Below are positions 16,946-25,570 of a stretch of 64,000 nucleotides of DNA, piece after piece. Position 1 is the first letter of the stretch; every line of letters starts with the position of its first letter. The notes under the pieces are model-generated. The model worked only from the letters and a program-made list of their open reading frames with translations. It was not told the DNA's origin and did not search any database. Position numbers and translations under genes: made by a program. This stretch comes from JAEUMG01 sp046349315 (GTDB taxonomy: Bacteria > Pseudomonadota > Alphaproteobacteria > Rhizobiales > Aestuariivirgaceae): contig JAXMCQ010000016.1 of NCBI GenBank assembly GCA_046349315.1, positions 1 to 64,000 on the forward strand, given 5' to 3'.

Positions 16946-18034
16946 ATGAAAAAGACACTTTTGTCCGTGAGTTTGCTTGCGCTTGCCTCGCTTTTCGCCG
17001 GCGGCGCGTCGGCACAGGATGCAGCAGGCGGCGTCAGCAAGGCGGTCGGCGGCTATAGCTGGGAAGACGCGGCCAAGGAGGCCGATGGCACCAAGAATTT
17101 TCATTCCGCCGACGGCCATCTGACATTTGCCATCGTCACGCACACCGCCGGCAACGGCTTTTTCGATCCGGTCTATGTCGGTGCAACCGTCGCCGGCAAT
17201 ATGATCGGCGCCAAGATACTGCTTCTCGGCTCGGAATCGCCGACTGACGATCCGCAGCGCGAAATCGAAATCCTCAACCAGATCATCCAGGATCCGACGA
17301 TCGACGGCCTGATCATGACGACGCCGCAGGTCGGCGCCTATAATGACATCGTCAAGGCAGCGGAGAAGGCCGGCATCCCGGTCGCAACGACCAATTCCTT
17401 CGATGGCACGCTACTCGACCGTAGCGCCATAAGCCATACCGGTCAGGATGCCACCGCGGCGGCGATCGGCGGCGAAGCATTGGCCAAATGCGTTCTCGCC
17501 AAGGGCGTCGAAAAGGGTTCGATCATCCTGCCGTCGTCGACGGCAATGGGCAATGTCGAGGTGAACAACCGCGTCACGGCTGCCTTCAATGCCGTGGTCA
17601 AGACGCTCCAGGATGCCGGCAAGCTTGAGAACTTCAAGGTCGATGCCGGACCTGAGAATGTCGGTGTCGACGCCAATCCGCAGGATCCGGTGGCGAGCAT
17701 CGTTTCGCTGTTTGAATCGCGCGGCGATGTGGTTGGTGCCTTCACGGCCAATAACGTCTTTACACCGGCTCTCGCCAAGGCAGTCGCCCAGATGGGCAAG
17801 ACCGGCGAAATCTGCGCCTATGGTTTTGACCTTGGCCCGGCACAACAGGATGCGATCAAGAGCGGCGACCTGACAGGCTCACTCGGTCAGCAGCCGTTCC
17901 TGCAAGGCTTCTGGCCGGTCATGCAGCTCTATCTGCAGATCGACCGCGGCATCGCGGCGGCCAATCTCGATACGCGCGCGCAACTCGTGACCAAGGACAC
18001 GGTCGGCGCGGTCGGCAAGCGCTTCGAGAACTAG
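16946..18034 (+). CDS. sugar ABC transporter periplasmic binding protein
   Basis: A 362-residue secreted protein. The signal peptide (MKKTLLSVSLLALASLFAGG) ends at an ASA site near residue 23. The mature part is a type 1 periplasmic binding fold of the ribose/fructose type: DGLIMTTPQVGAYNDIVKAAEKAGIPV in the first lobe, and GAFTANNVFTPALAKAV and QQPFLQGFWPVMQLYL in the second. GGGAGG lies 7 bp before the ATG. A hairpin follows the stop, then the permease and ATPase genes, a usual way to make more binding protein than membrane parts. The sugar is not identified. Confidence 0.9.
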   Translation: MKKTLLSVSLLALASLFAGGASAQDAAGGVSKAVGGYSWEDAAKEADGTKNFHSADGHLTFAIVTHTAGNGFFDPVYVGATVAGNMIGAKILLLGSESPTDDPQREIEILNQIIQDPTIDGLIMTTPQVGAYNDIVKAAEKAGIPVATTNSFDGTLLDRSAISHTGQDATAAAIGGEALAKCVLAKGVEKGSIILPSSTAMGNVEVNNRVTAAFNAVVKTLQDAGKLENFKVDAGPENVGVDANPQDPVASIVSLFESRGDVVGAFTANNVFTPALAKAVAQMGKTGEICAYGFDLGPAQQDAIKSGDLTGSLGQQPFLQGFWPVMQLYLQIDRGIAAANLDTRAQLVTKDTVGAVGKRFEN

Positions 18035-18064
18035 ACCGAGCGGACATAACTGTAGAGGACTGTT

Positions 18065-18088
18065 GCGGGAGGGGTTGCTCCCTCCCGC
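18065..18088 (+). terminator. hairpin between binding-protein and permease genes
   Basis: GCGGGAGGG (18065-18073) pairs perfectly with CCCTCCCGC (18080-18088) around a 6-nt loop, 31 bp after the binding-protein stop. No strong T-run follows. It probably attenuates transcription or protects the upstream mRNA segment. Confidence 0.55.
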
Positions 18089-18206
18089 AATCTGTTATGC
18101 TTCTGTCCTGCCAATTTCCCTCCCGGAGGGACTAAGGGTGGGGTCCGGGACCTCTACGAGCAGAGTTCTGAAAAAAAATGATAGAGCATCGCAACCCCCA
18201 CCCCGA

Positions 18207-18227
18207 CCCTCCCCACAAGGGGGAGGG
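18207..18227 (+). repeat. GC-rich palindrome just upstream of the permease start
   Basis: CCCTCCCC (18207-18214) and GGGGGAGGG (18219-18227) pair around ACAA, leaving one extra G unpaired. The element resembles short intergenic palindromes common in rhizobial genomes. It ends 13 bp before the permease ATG and contains the nearest purine-rich stretch, so it could affect translation of the permease. Confidence 0.45.
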
Positions 18228-18240
18228 TGAAGTGGGTTAG

Positions 18241-20520
18241 ATGTCTGGTAGCCACGCGCATTCTGCGCGCTTGGGACGCCCGCCGTCGCAACTGGTGGGC
18301 GGCTGGGAGCTTGGCCTTGTCATATTGATGGCCCTGCTGTTCGCCGGCGGTGCTCTGGTCAACCCCGCCTTCTTCGGCAGCAGCGAGGCGTTTCACGCCG
18401 TATTGCGCGATACCGCGCGCTACGCCGTGATGGCCGTCGGCATGACCTTCGTTATCGTCAACAAGGATCTCGATCTCTCGGTGGGCTCGACCTATGGGCT
18501 GGTGGGCGTCGCCTTCTCGATGCTCTTTGCGCCGAGCTTCGCCGATCTTGGCCCGGTTCCGGCCGTACTGTTCTGTCTTGCGCTCGGAACCGTGATCGGT
18601 CTTCTCAACGGCGTGTTGGTGACGCTTCTGAGAGTGCCGTCCTTCATCGCGACTTTGACGATGTTGTTGATCGGCCGTGGCATCGTGCTCGGCCTTACCG
18701 GCGGCAAATCCATTGCCTTTGCAGTGAAGGCGCGCGAATACCCGGCCTTCTTCCATCTCGGCGAGACCAACGTCTTCGGCTTCAACAACCAGATACCGAT
18801 TGCCCTGGTTGTTATTGTGATTGGCGCAGTAGTGCTGGCGAAGACGCGCTGGGGCTATGAAACCTTTGCGACCGGCGGCAATGAACAGGCGGCGATTTAC
18901 GCCGGCATTCCGACCCGCTGGGTGCGCATTCGGGCCTATCTCCTGTCATCCCTCTGCGCGACGCTGGCCGGGCTGATGGCCATCACGCAGGACAAGGGCG
19001 TAACTGCGCAGTCCGGCCTTTCGGCCGAGCTTATCGTGATCGCCGCAGTCATCATTGGCGGCGCCTCGATCCTCGGCGGTCGCGGCCGCGTCATCGGCGC
19101 CTGCCTGGGCGCGACATTGACCGTGCTGATCGACAAAGTCTTGCGCGAAGGCTGGCCGATAAGCCGCACGATCGTCATCGACGGCAAGGAGGTTGTGGTC
19201 AACGCCGTGGCGCAATTGCCGGTGGGGGCCGTCCCGGCTTTTCTCGGCGCGCTTCTGCTCGTCGCGGTCCTGATCGAGCCATACATCATTCGCAGGCGCC
19301 TGATTGAGCGCATGTGGGCCCGGCTCGCAGGCAAGCCGCCGCCGCCGATCATAGAGACCGGAGGCGTTGCGATTGAAGGCGTACAGACCAAGGGCGCCAT
19401 GGCGACCGACAGGGCCTTGACCGCGCGTGGCTTCGGCAAGTTCCTTGCGCGCCGCGACGCGCTCGCCATCATCCTGACCGTGGTCCTGTGGCTTGTCGGA
19501 CTCTATCTCCGGCCGGACTACTGGTGGAACCTTCAGAACAGCTTCGCCATCCTTCTGAATTATACCGAATTGGCACTCCTGGCGATCGGCCTCACCTATG
19601 TGATTGCAGCAGGCGACATCGATTTGTCGGTCGGTGCTGTTCTGTCGCTTGCTGGGGCGGCAACCGCCTTTGCCATGAAGGTGATGGGGTATGATCCTTG
19701 GGTCGCCATTCTGATGGGACTGCTGGCCGGCAGCGCCGCGGGTCTGGTCAATGCGCTGGTCACTGTCGGCTTCGGTCTGCCTGCCTTCATCGCAACGCTG
19801 GGCATGTTCTACATTGCGCGCGGGTTGGCGGCATGGATCGTCGCCGGCAAGCAGCTCACCGGCTTTTCCGAGAGCTTCAACATGCTCGGACGCAAAATCG
19901 CTGACATAGCGGATCACTTCGGTATCGCCATTCCGCCCGGAGTATTGCGGACGATTAGCGAGGCCGTCAGCATTCAGACCTTGTGGATGCTTTTGATTGC
20001 GATCATTGCGGGCATCGTGCTTGGCTATACGCCCTTCGGCCAGAAGATCTACGCGACCGGCGGCAATCGCCGCACCGCCGACTATGCTGGGATCAATACA
20101 AAGCGGGTCCGCTTCATCTCGCTCATGTTCTCGGCCCTTTGCGCAACCATGGCTGGCATCATCTACGTGGCGTTCTTCCGCAGCTTCAATCCGACGGCCG
20201 GTCAATTCCGCGAACTCGATGCGATCGCCGCCGTGATAATCGGCGGGGGCTCGATTTTCGGTGGATATGGCACCGTGATTGGCTCACTCGCTGGTGCTGC
20301 GGTGATCACGCTTATCCGGGCCTTGCTCCAGCTCAACATCATCACGGCCGAAGGCAAGTCCTTTGTCATGCCGCAGCATTGGGTCAATGTTTTCACCGGC
20401 TTGATCCTGATCGTTGCCGTGCTGATCGACATCTGGCTGCGGCAAATGGGCCTGATCGCCAGCATTCGCAAACGCCTATTCGGTCGAAGAAACCTTGTGC
20501 GGGGAGAAGCGCATGCCTGA
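18241..20520 (+). CDS. sugar ABC transporter permease, two permease domains fused
   Basis: A 759-residue membrane protein made of two homologous halves of the BPD_transp_2 (RbsC/FrcC) type. The repeated signatures are VNKDLDLSVGSTYGLVGV (about residue 76) and IAAGDIDLSVGAVLSLAG (about residue 455). The ATPase-contact ends are AAVIIGGASILGGRGRVIG and AAVIIGGGSIFGGYGTVIG. A hydrophilic linker (about 350-400) joins them. Family members are normally about 330 residues and dimerise, so this chain should supply both halves of the pore. It overlaps the ATPase start by 8 bp. The fusion is in frame and both halves look intact. Confidence 0.9.
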   Translation: MSGSHAHSARLGRPPSQLVGGWELGLVILMALLFAGGALVNPAFFGSSEAFHAVLRDTARYAVMAVGMTFVIVNKDLDLSVGSTYGLVGVAFSMLFAPSFADLGPVPAVLFCLALGTVIGLLNGVLVTLLRVPSFIATLTMLLIGRGIVLGLTGGKSIAFAVKAREYPAFFHLGETNVFGFNNQIPIALVVIVIGAVVLAKTRWGYETFATGGNEQAAIYAGIPTRWVRIRAYLLSSLCATLAGLMAITQDKGVTAQSGLSAELIVIAAVIIGGASILGGRGRVIGACLGATLTVLIDKVLREGWPISRTIVIDGKEVVVNAVAQLPVGAVPAFLGALLLVAVLIEPYIIRRRLIERMWARLAGKPPPPIIETGGVAIEGVQTKGAMATDRALTARGFGKFLARRDALAIILTVVLWLVGLYLRPDYWWNLQNSFAILLNYTELALLAIGLTYVIAAGDIDLSVGAVLSLAGAATAFAMKVMGYDPWVAILMGLLAGSAAGLVNALVTVGFGLPAFIATLGMFYIARGLAAWIVAGKQLTGFSESFNMLGRKIADIADHFGIAIPPGVLRTISEAVSIQTLWMLLIAIIAGIVLGYTPFGQKIYATGGNRRTADYAGINTKRVRFISLMFSALCATMAGIIYVAFFRSFNPTAGQFRELDAIAAVIIGGGSIFGGYGTVIGSLAGAAVITLIRALLQLNIITAEGKSFVMPQHWVNVFTGLILIVAVLIDIWLRQMGLIASIRKRLFGRRNLVRGEAHA

Positions 20521-21301
20521 CGAAACGAGCGTGGCGCCGCAACCGATCATCGAGATGCGAAAGATCAGCAAATCCTTCGGCGCGGTGCGTGCGCTCGCTG
20601 ATGTCGATCTCTACCTGATGCCGGGCGAGATACTAGGTCTTGTCGGTGACAACTCGGCGGGCAAATCGACTTTGATGAAGATCCTGACCGGCGCCTATCA
20701 TCGCGATTCCGGAGAAATACTGGTCGCTGGAAAGCCAGCCAATTTCCGCAACCCGCATGAAAGCCGCGATGCCGGGATCGAGATGATCTATCAGGACTTC
20801 GCATTGTGCGGGAATATGGATGTCGGCCAGAATATTTTTCTTGGCCGATGGCCCCGCAAAGGCCCGTTCGTCGACCGCCGGAAGATGTATGAAGAGGCCG
20901 ACAGAGTGCTGAAGCGCCTGAAGGTGGACGTCAATTCCGTCTACCAGCGGGTCGAGAGCCTCTCGGGCGGGCGCCAGCAGTCTGTCGCGATCGCGCGCGC
21001 CATTTCTTTCGAACCGCGCGTCGTCATTCTCGACGAGCCAACAGCAAATCTGTCGGTCATGGCGACCGAGCGGCTGCTCGAGACGATGCTGGAACTGAAG
21101 AAACACGGCGTGGCGCAGATCATCATCTCGCATCGATTGCAGGATATTTTCGCCGTCGGCGATCGCGTCATGGTGCTCAAGCGCGGCGAAAATGTCGGAG
21201 AGCGCTTCATCCGCCACAGCAGCGAGCATGAAGTGCTCGAAGTCATCGTCTCGGGTCGCCGCGAGACCATCATTCGCGAGACGATCACGACGGAATCGTG
21301 A
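20513..21301 (+). CDS. sugar ABC transporter ATP-binding protein (single domain)
   Basis: A 262-residue ATPase of the FrcA type. Walker A is GDNSAGKS (45-52; the usual sequence is GENGAGKS), the Q-loop Gln is at 94, the signature is LSGGRQQ (150-156), Walker B is VILDEPT (171-177) and the switch His is at 207. Carbohydrate-type ATPases of this importer class are often double-length; this one has a single cassette and must dimerise. GGGGAGAAG precedes the ATG at 20513, favoured over a TTG at 20495. It is the third gene of the binding protein-permease-ATPase operon. Confidence 0.9.
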   Translation: MPDETSVAPQPIIEMRKISKSFGAVRALADVDLYLMPGEILGLVGDNSAGKSTLMKILTGAYHRDSGEILVAGKPANFRNPHESRDAGIEMIYQDFALCGNMDVGQNIFLGRWPRKGPFVDRRKMYEEADRVLKRLKVDVNSVYQRVESLSGGRQQSVAIARAISFEPRVVILDEPTANLSVMATERLLETMLELKKHGVAQIIISHRLQDIFAVGDRVMVLKRGENVGERFIRHSSEHEVLEVIVSGRRETIIRETITTES

Positions 21302-21340
21302 TCGTCATGCGTAGTCCAGATCGCCGTCGGTTATGCCTGC

Positions 21341-21628
21341 TCAGCTAGCCGAACAAGCATCCTTAAAGTTCTTCACGTCCGTTTTTACGCATTTGGCGCT
21401 GACCAGCGAATTGACGTAGTCACATTGCGGTTGCGTCTTGTTTTCCTTGCACCAGGCGCGAAATTTTTTCGCCCAGCCGATCTTGTCGGCGCCGCCGAGC
21501 TTCTTGAAGGCGTAAGCCGCGTCGAATGGTTCGGTGGTGAGGCCGAGATGGTCGATGGCGGGGCCGCTCGCGGCCAGCAGGCAGATGCCAAGAACGGCGA
21601 CGCGAAGCGTTTTTTTGAGAGCGTACAT
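21341..21628 (-). CDS. small secreted Cys-containing protein, unknown function
   Basis: A 95-residue protein with a signal peptide (LKKTLRVAVLGICLLAASGP) and a Lys-rich mature part. It contains four cysteines (WCKENK, QCDY, KCVK, DACSAS) that could form two disulfides in the periplasm. GAGGAG sits upstream of the ATG. I do not recognise a family. It lies leftward between the sugar ABC operon and the GMC oxidoreductase gene on the same strand, so it may be expressed with the latter. Confidence 0.65.
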   Translation of the reverse strand: MYALKKTLRVAVLGICLLAASGPAIDHLGLTTEPFDAAYAFKKLGGADKIGWAKKFRAWCKENKTQPQCDYVNSLVSAKCVKTDVKNFKDACSAS

Positions 21629-21717
21629 GACCGGAACTCCTCGTTTTTCCGGCCGGACCTTTGCATCGCAGCAAAACGATCCTGCGAAGCATCATTGACG
21701 GTTGGGTTGCGGTTCGA

Positions 21718-23274
21718 TCACGGCGCGAGGACGATTTCGGCGCCTTTCCAGCCGACCATCATGGCGGGCGCATTGATATTGCCCGATGTCACGTTCGGGA
21801 ACACGGACGCATCGACCACGCGAAGATTTTCGACGCCATGGACCTTGAGCCGCTGATCGACAACCGACTGACGCGGATCGTCGCCCATCCGGCAGGTGCC
21901 GCAAAGATGAAAGATCGAGTAGCTGCGCGCGCGAATGTCGGCGATCATGGCGTCATCGCTTTGCGAAGCGAGACCGGGCTTGAATTCTTCGGCGATGACG
22001 CGCTTCAAGGACTCGGTCGCGGCGAGGCGGCGGAGGAAACGTGCGCCGGCCAGCATGTCCGCCATGTCTTGGCTGTTCGTGACGAGATTGAGACGGATTG
22101 CAGGGGGAGCATCCGCCGCGATTGATTTGATCGCGATTTGGCCCGTGCTGCGCGGCCGACAGGTGGAGATCGAGACTGAAAAGCCCGGAAACGGATCGGG
22201 ACTTGTCATGCGTCGCGTCTTGGGTGGCGAGCGGTCATAGCTCGACGGACAGAAATAGAGCTGGAGGTTTGCGCCGGTATCAGCGGTGAAGAAGCCGCCG
22301 GCATGGTTCATCGTATTGGCGAGCGGCCCGTCGCGCAGCAAGGCGTAGCGGAAGGCGGCGATGGCCTTGCCGAGCAGGGGCCGCAACTGTTCGTTCATCG
22401 TCGGGCGCTGCGAGCGATAATAGTGGTCATAGGCGGCGTGGTCTTGAAGATTCAGGCCGACCTGCGGCGCATCATGCACAACCGAGATGCCGAGATTGCG
22501 CAGCAGGGCACCAGGCCCAACGCCGGATAGCTGGAGTAGCTGCGGCGAGCCGACGGCGCCGCCGCTCACGATGATCTCCTTGCGCGCAAGAGCGCGCTTC
22601 ATGCCGCCGCCTTGCTTGTAGTGGACGGCCACGGCCTTGCGGCCCTCGAACTCGATGTGGGCTGCAAGAGCATCGGTTTCGATGCGCAGGTTCGCGCGCC
22701 GCCGTGCCGGATCGAGGAAGACCCGCGCCGTCGATTGCCGCATGCCTTGCGAGATAGTCACCGGGTAATAGCCAACACCGGTCTGGTCGCCGCCGTTGAA
22801 ATCGTCATTACGCTTGAGCCCCAGACTCTCGCCGGCGGCGATGAAATCCTCGCACAATGAATGCGCGCGGGGTTCGGCGGATTCGAGATCGAGGACCTTC
22901 TCCAGTGCCTTGTAGGCCGGCTCGACATCGCGCCAGCCCCAGCCCTTGGCGCCGGCCCTTTCCCAATCGTCGAAGTCGCGCGGCTGGCCGCGGATATAGA
23001 CCATGGCATTGATCGAACTCGACCCGCCCAGAACCTTGCCGCGCGGCACATAGAGGCTGCGGCCGTCGAGCGCCGGCTCCGGCTCGCTCCAATACATCCA
23101 GTTGAGACGCGGATTGTAATAGGAGAGGCCGTAGCCGAGCGGCATGCGCTGGAAATAGCCATCGCGCGGACCGGCTTCGAGCAAGAGTACGCGGTGGCGG
23201 CCGGATTCACTCAGGCGGTTGGCCAGTATGGCCCCGGCGGATCCTGCGCCGATTATGACAAAGTCGAATTCCAT
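21718..23274 (-). CDS. GMC-family FAD-dependent oxidoreductase (choline-dehydrogenase-like)
   Basis: A 518-residue flavoenzyme. It has the N-terminal FAD fold DFVIIGAGSAGAILANRL, the GMC signature 1 region PRGKVLGGSSSINAMVYIRG (about 80-99) and signature 2 GAVGSPQLLQLSGVGP (about 250-265). The C-terminal HLCGTCRMG contributes the catalytic-site histidine, and an FPNVTSGNINAPAMMVG end follows. Such enzymes oxidise alcohols, polyols or sugar alcohols to aldehydes. The ATG at 23274 directly begins the fold; a longer reading from 23331 adds unrelated residues. It is divergent from the enolase-superfamily gene. Confidence 0.9.
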   Translation of the reverse strand: MEFDFVIIGAGSAGAILANRLSESGRHRVLLLEAGPRDGYFQRMPLGYGLSYYNPRLNWMYWSEPEPALDGRSLYVPRGKVLGGSSSINAMVYIRGQPRDFDDWERAGAKGWGWRDVEPAYKALEKVLDLESAEPRAHSLCEDFIAAGESLGLKRNDDFNGGDQTGVGYYPVTISQGMRQSTARVFLDPARRRANLRIETDALAAHIEFEGRKAVAVHYKQGGGMKRALARKEIIVSGGAVGSPQLLQLSGVGPGALLRNLGISVVHDAPQVGLNLQDHAAYDHYYRSQRPTMNEQLRPLLGKAIAAFRYALLRDGPLANTMNHAGGFFTADTGANLQLYFCPSSYDRSPPKTRRMTSPDPFPGFSVSISTCRPRSTGQIAIKSIAADAPPAIRLNLVTNSQDMADMLAGARFLRRLAATESLKRVIAEEFKPGLASQSDDAMIADIRARSYSIFHLCGTCRMGDDPRQSVVDQRLKVHGVENLRVVDASVFPNVTSGNINAPAMMVGWKGAEIVLAP

Positions 23275-23369
23275 GAGGGATTTGCGTCTCCAAATGGTGT
23301 CGCTTATGGAGTGTCGCCGCGTGCCCTGCAATGGCAGGCTATGCCGCGCTCATCGCCGGGGGAGGGCCT

Positions 23370-24560
23370 ATGAAAATCCGCGATCTCGAAGTCTTCATCG
23401 TTGGCAATCCGCCGCCCGGCTGGGGCGGGCGCTATTTCACTTTCGTGAAGCTCACCACCGATAATGGCATTAGCGGCATCGGCGAGGTCTATTGCGCGAC
23501 CTTTGGGCCGAAAGCGATGACGGCCATGATTGAGGACGTCTTTGCCCGCCATGTTCAAGGCACCGATCCTTTCGCGATCGAGGCCCTGTGGCGCAGGGTC
23601 TATGGCGCCGGCTACACGCTGAGACCCGACGTATCGCTGATGGGTGTTCTGTCAGGCATTGAGATCGCGCTCTGGGACATCAAGGGCAAGGCGCTCGGCA
23701 AGCCGGTCTATGATCTGCTCGGCGGCCGCGTTCACGAGAAGCTGCGCTCATACACCTATATCTACCCGGATCTTGCTGCCGGCCAGGATGACAGCATCTA
23801 CTGGAATGCCGAACAATCGGCCGCGCGCGCCGCGCAATATGTGAAGCAGGGCTTCACCGGCATCAAATTCGATCCTGCAGCGCCCTATTCAGCCTTCGAC
23901 CCGCGCCAGCCCTCGCTCGAGTCGCTCGAATTATGCGGCAAGTTTTGTAAATTGATGCGCGAGGCCGTCGGCACGAAGGCTGATCTTCTGTTCGGCACGC
24001 ATGGCCAGTTCACGACTTCGGGCGCCATCCGCCTGGCGAAGCGCCTCGAACCCTACGAGCCCTTGTGGTTCGAAGAGCCGGTACCGCCAGAGAAGCCCGA
24101 AGAAATGGCACTGGTGGCGCGCGCAACATCGATCCCGATTGCGACCGGCGAACGGCTTACCACCAAATATGAATTCGCTCGCGTACTCGAATGCCGCGCT
24201 GCCTCGATCATTCAGATGGCATTGGGCCGCGTCGGCGGCCTGATGGAAGCAAAGAAGATCGCCGCCATGGCCGAGACCGTCTATGCGCAGATCGCGCCGC
24301 ATCTCTATTGCGGTCCCGTCGAGGGCGCGGCGAATATCCACTTCTCGGCATCATTGCCGAACTTCCTGATCCTCGAAAGCATCGAGACCTGGAGCGGCTT
24401 CCATACCCAGATTCTGAAAAAGCCGATCCGTTGGGAAGAGGGCTATGTCATCCCGCCGACCGAGCCAGGTCTCGGCATCGAACTCAATGAAGAGGTTGCT
24501 CGCGCTCATCCCTATACGGGCGACAAGCTGCACCTTGAGATGAACCCACAGCCCCTGTGA
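23370..24560 (+). CDS. mandelate racemase/muconate lactonizing (enolase superfamily) sugar-acid dehydratase-like enzyme
   Basis: A 396-residue enzyme similar in layout to galactonate dehydratase. The N-terminal capping domain (KIRDLEVFIVGNPP) is followed by the barrel with general-base-side KQGFTGIKFDPA. Metal-ligand regions are LLFGTHGQF, FEEPVPPE and ATGERL, with His in IAPHLYCGP as acid/base. Members dehydrate acid sugars to 2-keto-3-deoxy acids. GGGGAGGG lies just before the ATG at 23370. The stop overlaps the next gene start (TGATG). The sugar acid is unidentified; the sugar importer upstream suggests it arises from the imported sugar. Confidence 0.88.
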   Translation: MKIRDLEVFIVGNPPPGWGGRYFTFVKLTTDNGISGIGEVYCATFGPKAMTAMIEDVFARHVQGTDPFAIEALWRRVYGAGYTLRPDVSLMGVLSGIEIALWDIKGKALGKPVYDLLGGRVHEKLRSYTYIYPDLAAGQDDSIYWNAEQSAARAAQYVKQGFTGIKFDPAAPYSAFDPRQPSLESLELCGKFCKLMREAVGTKADLLFGTHGQFTTSGAIRLAKRLEPYEPLWFEEPVPPEKPEEMALVARATSIPIATGERLTTKYEFARVLECRAASIIQMALGRVGGLMEAKKIAAMAETVYAQIAPHLYCGPVEGAANIHFSASLPNFLILESIETWSGFHTQILKKPIRWEEGYVIPPTEPGLGIELNEEVARAHPYTGDKLHLEMNPQPL

Positions 24561-25474
24561 TGGCAATGCGTTACGGCTATATTGGACTTGGACATCTCGG
24601 CGGCCATCTTGCGGCGAGCCTTGCCCGCGCCGGCTTTCCTCTGACTGTTTTTGATCTCGATCCCAAGCTTGCCGAGCGGCATGTGAAGGCTGGCGCGCGA
24701 TTGGCGGCAAGCCCGCAGGAGCTTGCAAGCGAAGTCGATGCGGTCGTGACCTGCCTGCCATCGCCGAAAATATCCGCAAAGGTCCTCGACGCGATGCTCG
24801 AGACGGCACCGAAGGGCACCGACTGGATCGAGATGAGTACGCTCGGCCGCGATGATGTCCTGATGCTGGCCGCACGTGCCGAGGCAAATGGCGTGCGCAT
24901 GCTGGAGTGTCCCGTCACTGGCGGAGTCCACAAGGCGGCGACCGGCGACATCACGGTGCTGGTCGGCGGCGATGCCGAGCTTCTGGCGAAGCATCGCCCG
25001 GCACTGGCCGCAATGGGTGGCGAGATCATCCATATGGGGCCGCTTGGATCGGCGGCGGTGATCAAGGTCATCACCAACATGCTCGCCTTCATTCATCTGG
25101 TGGCGGATGGCGAGGCCCTGATGCTGGCTAAGCGCGGCGGCCTCGATCTCGCCAAGTCCTTCCAGGCGATCAAGGCGAGCTCCGGCAACAGCTTCGTCCA
25201 TGAGACCGAAGGTCAACTCATCCTGAACGGTAGCTACGACATTGGCTTTACCATGGACCTCGCTTTGAAAGACCTCGGCTTCGCCATGCAGTTCGGTCGC
25301 GATTTCGGCGTGCCGCTCGATCTTGCGGGTCAGACACTGCAGACCTTCATCCGCGGCAAGGAGCAGTATGGCGGAGCCGCCTGGTCGACGATGATCGTCA
25401 AATTGCTCGAGGACGCTCTCAAGACCGATCTTCGCGCGCCCGGCTTTCCTGCAAGTCTCGAAACCGGGAATTGA
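24560..25474 (+). CDS. NAD(P)-dependent beta-hydroxyacid dehydrogenase (3-hydroxyisobutyrate dehydrogenase family)
   Basis: A 304-residue dehydrogenase. The Rossmann motif YGYIGLGHLGGHLA opens the protein, ECPVTGGVHKAATGDI (about 115-130) is the substrate-binding signature, and GSAAVIKVITNML carries the catalytic Lys near residue 170. The C-terminal all-helical domain follows (DLALKDLGFAMQFGRDFGVPL). The family reduces or oxidises short hydroxyacids such as tartronate semialdehyde or hydroxyisobutyrate. It is coupled by a one-base overlap to the enolase-family dehydratase, and lies 96 bp before acoX. Confidence 0.88.
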   Translation: MAMRYGYIGLGHLGGHLAASLARAGFPLTVFDLDPKLAERHVKAGARLAASPQELASEVDAVVTCLPSPKISAKVLDAMLETAPKGTDWIEMSTLGRDDVLMLAARAEANGVRMLECPVTGGVHKAATGDITVLVGGDAELLAKHRPALAAMGGEIIHMGPLGSAAVIKVITNMLAFIHLVADGEALMLAKRGGLDLAKSFQAIKASSGNSFVHETEGQLILNGSYDIGFTMDLALKDLGFAMQFGRDFGVPLDLAGQTLQTFIRGKEQYGGAAWSTMIVKLLEDALKTDLRAPGFPASLETGN

Positions 25475-25570
25475 GTCGCGCCTGCCATGCGCGAAACGGC
25501 TTGGCAGTTTCGCCAAGCTGTTGATAAGCTTCCCGAACCACGAGCAATGAAGTCGGAGGGAGGCCGGTTC

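Noticed and set aside
18946..20205. 419-residue leftward frame opposite the fused permease
   Set aside because: A charged, repeat-free shadow of the membrane protein gene without a start signal.
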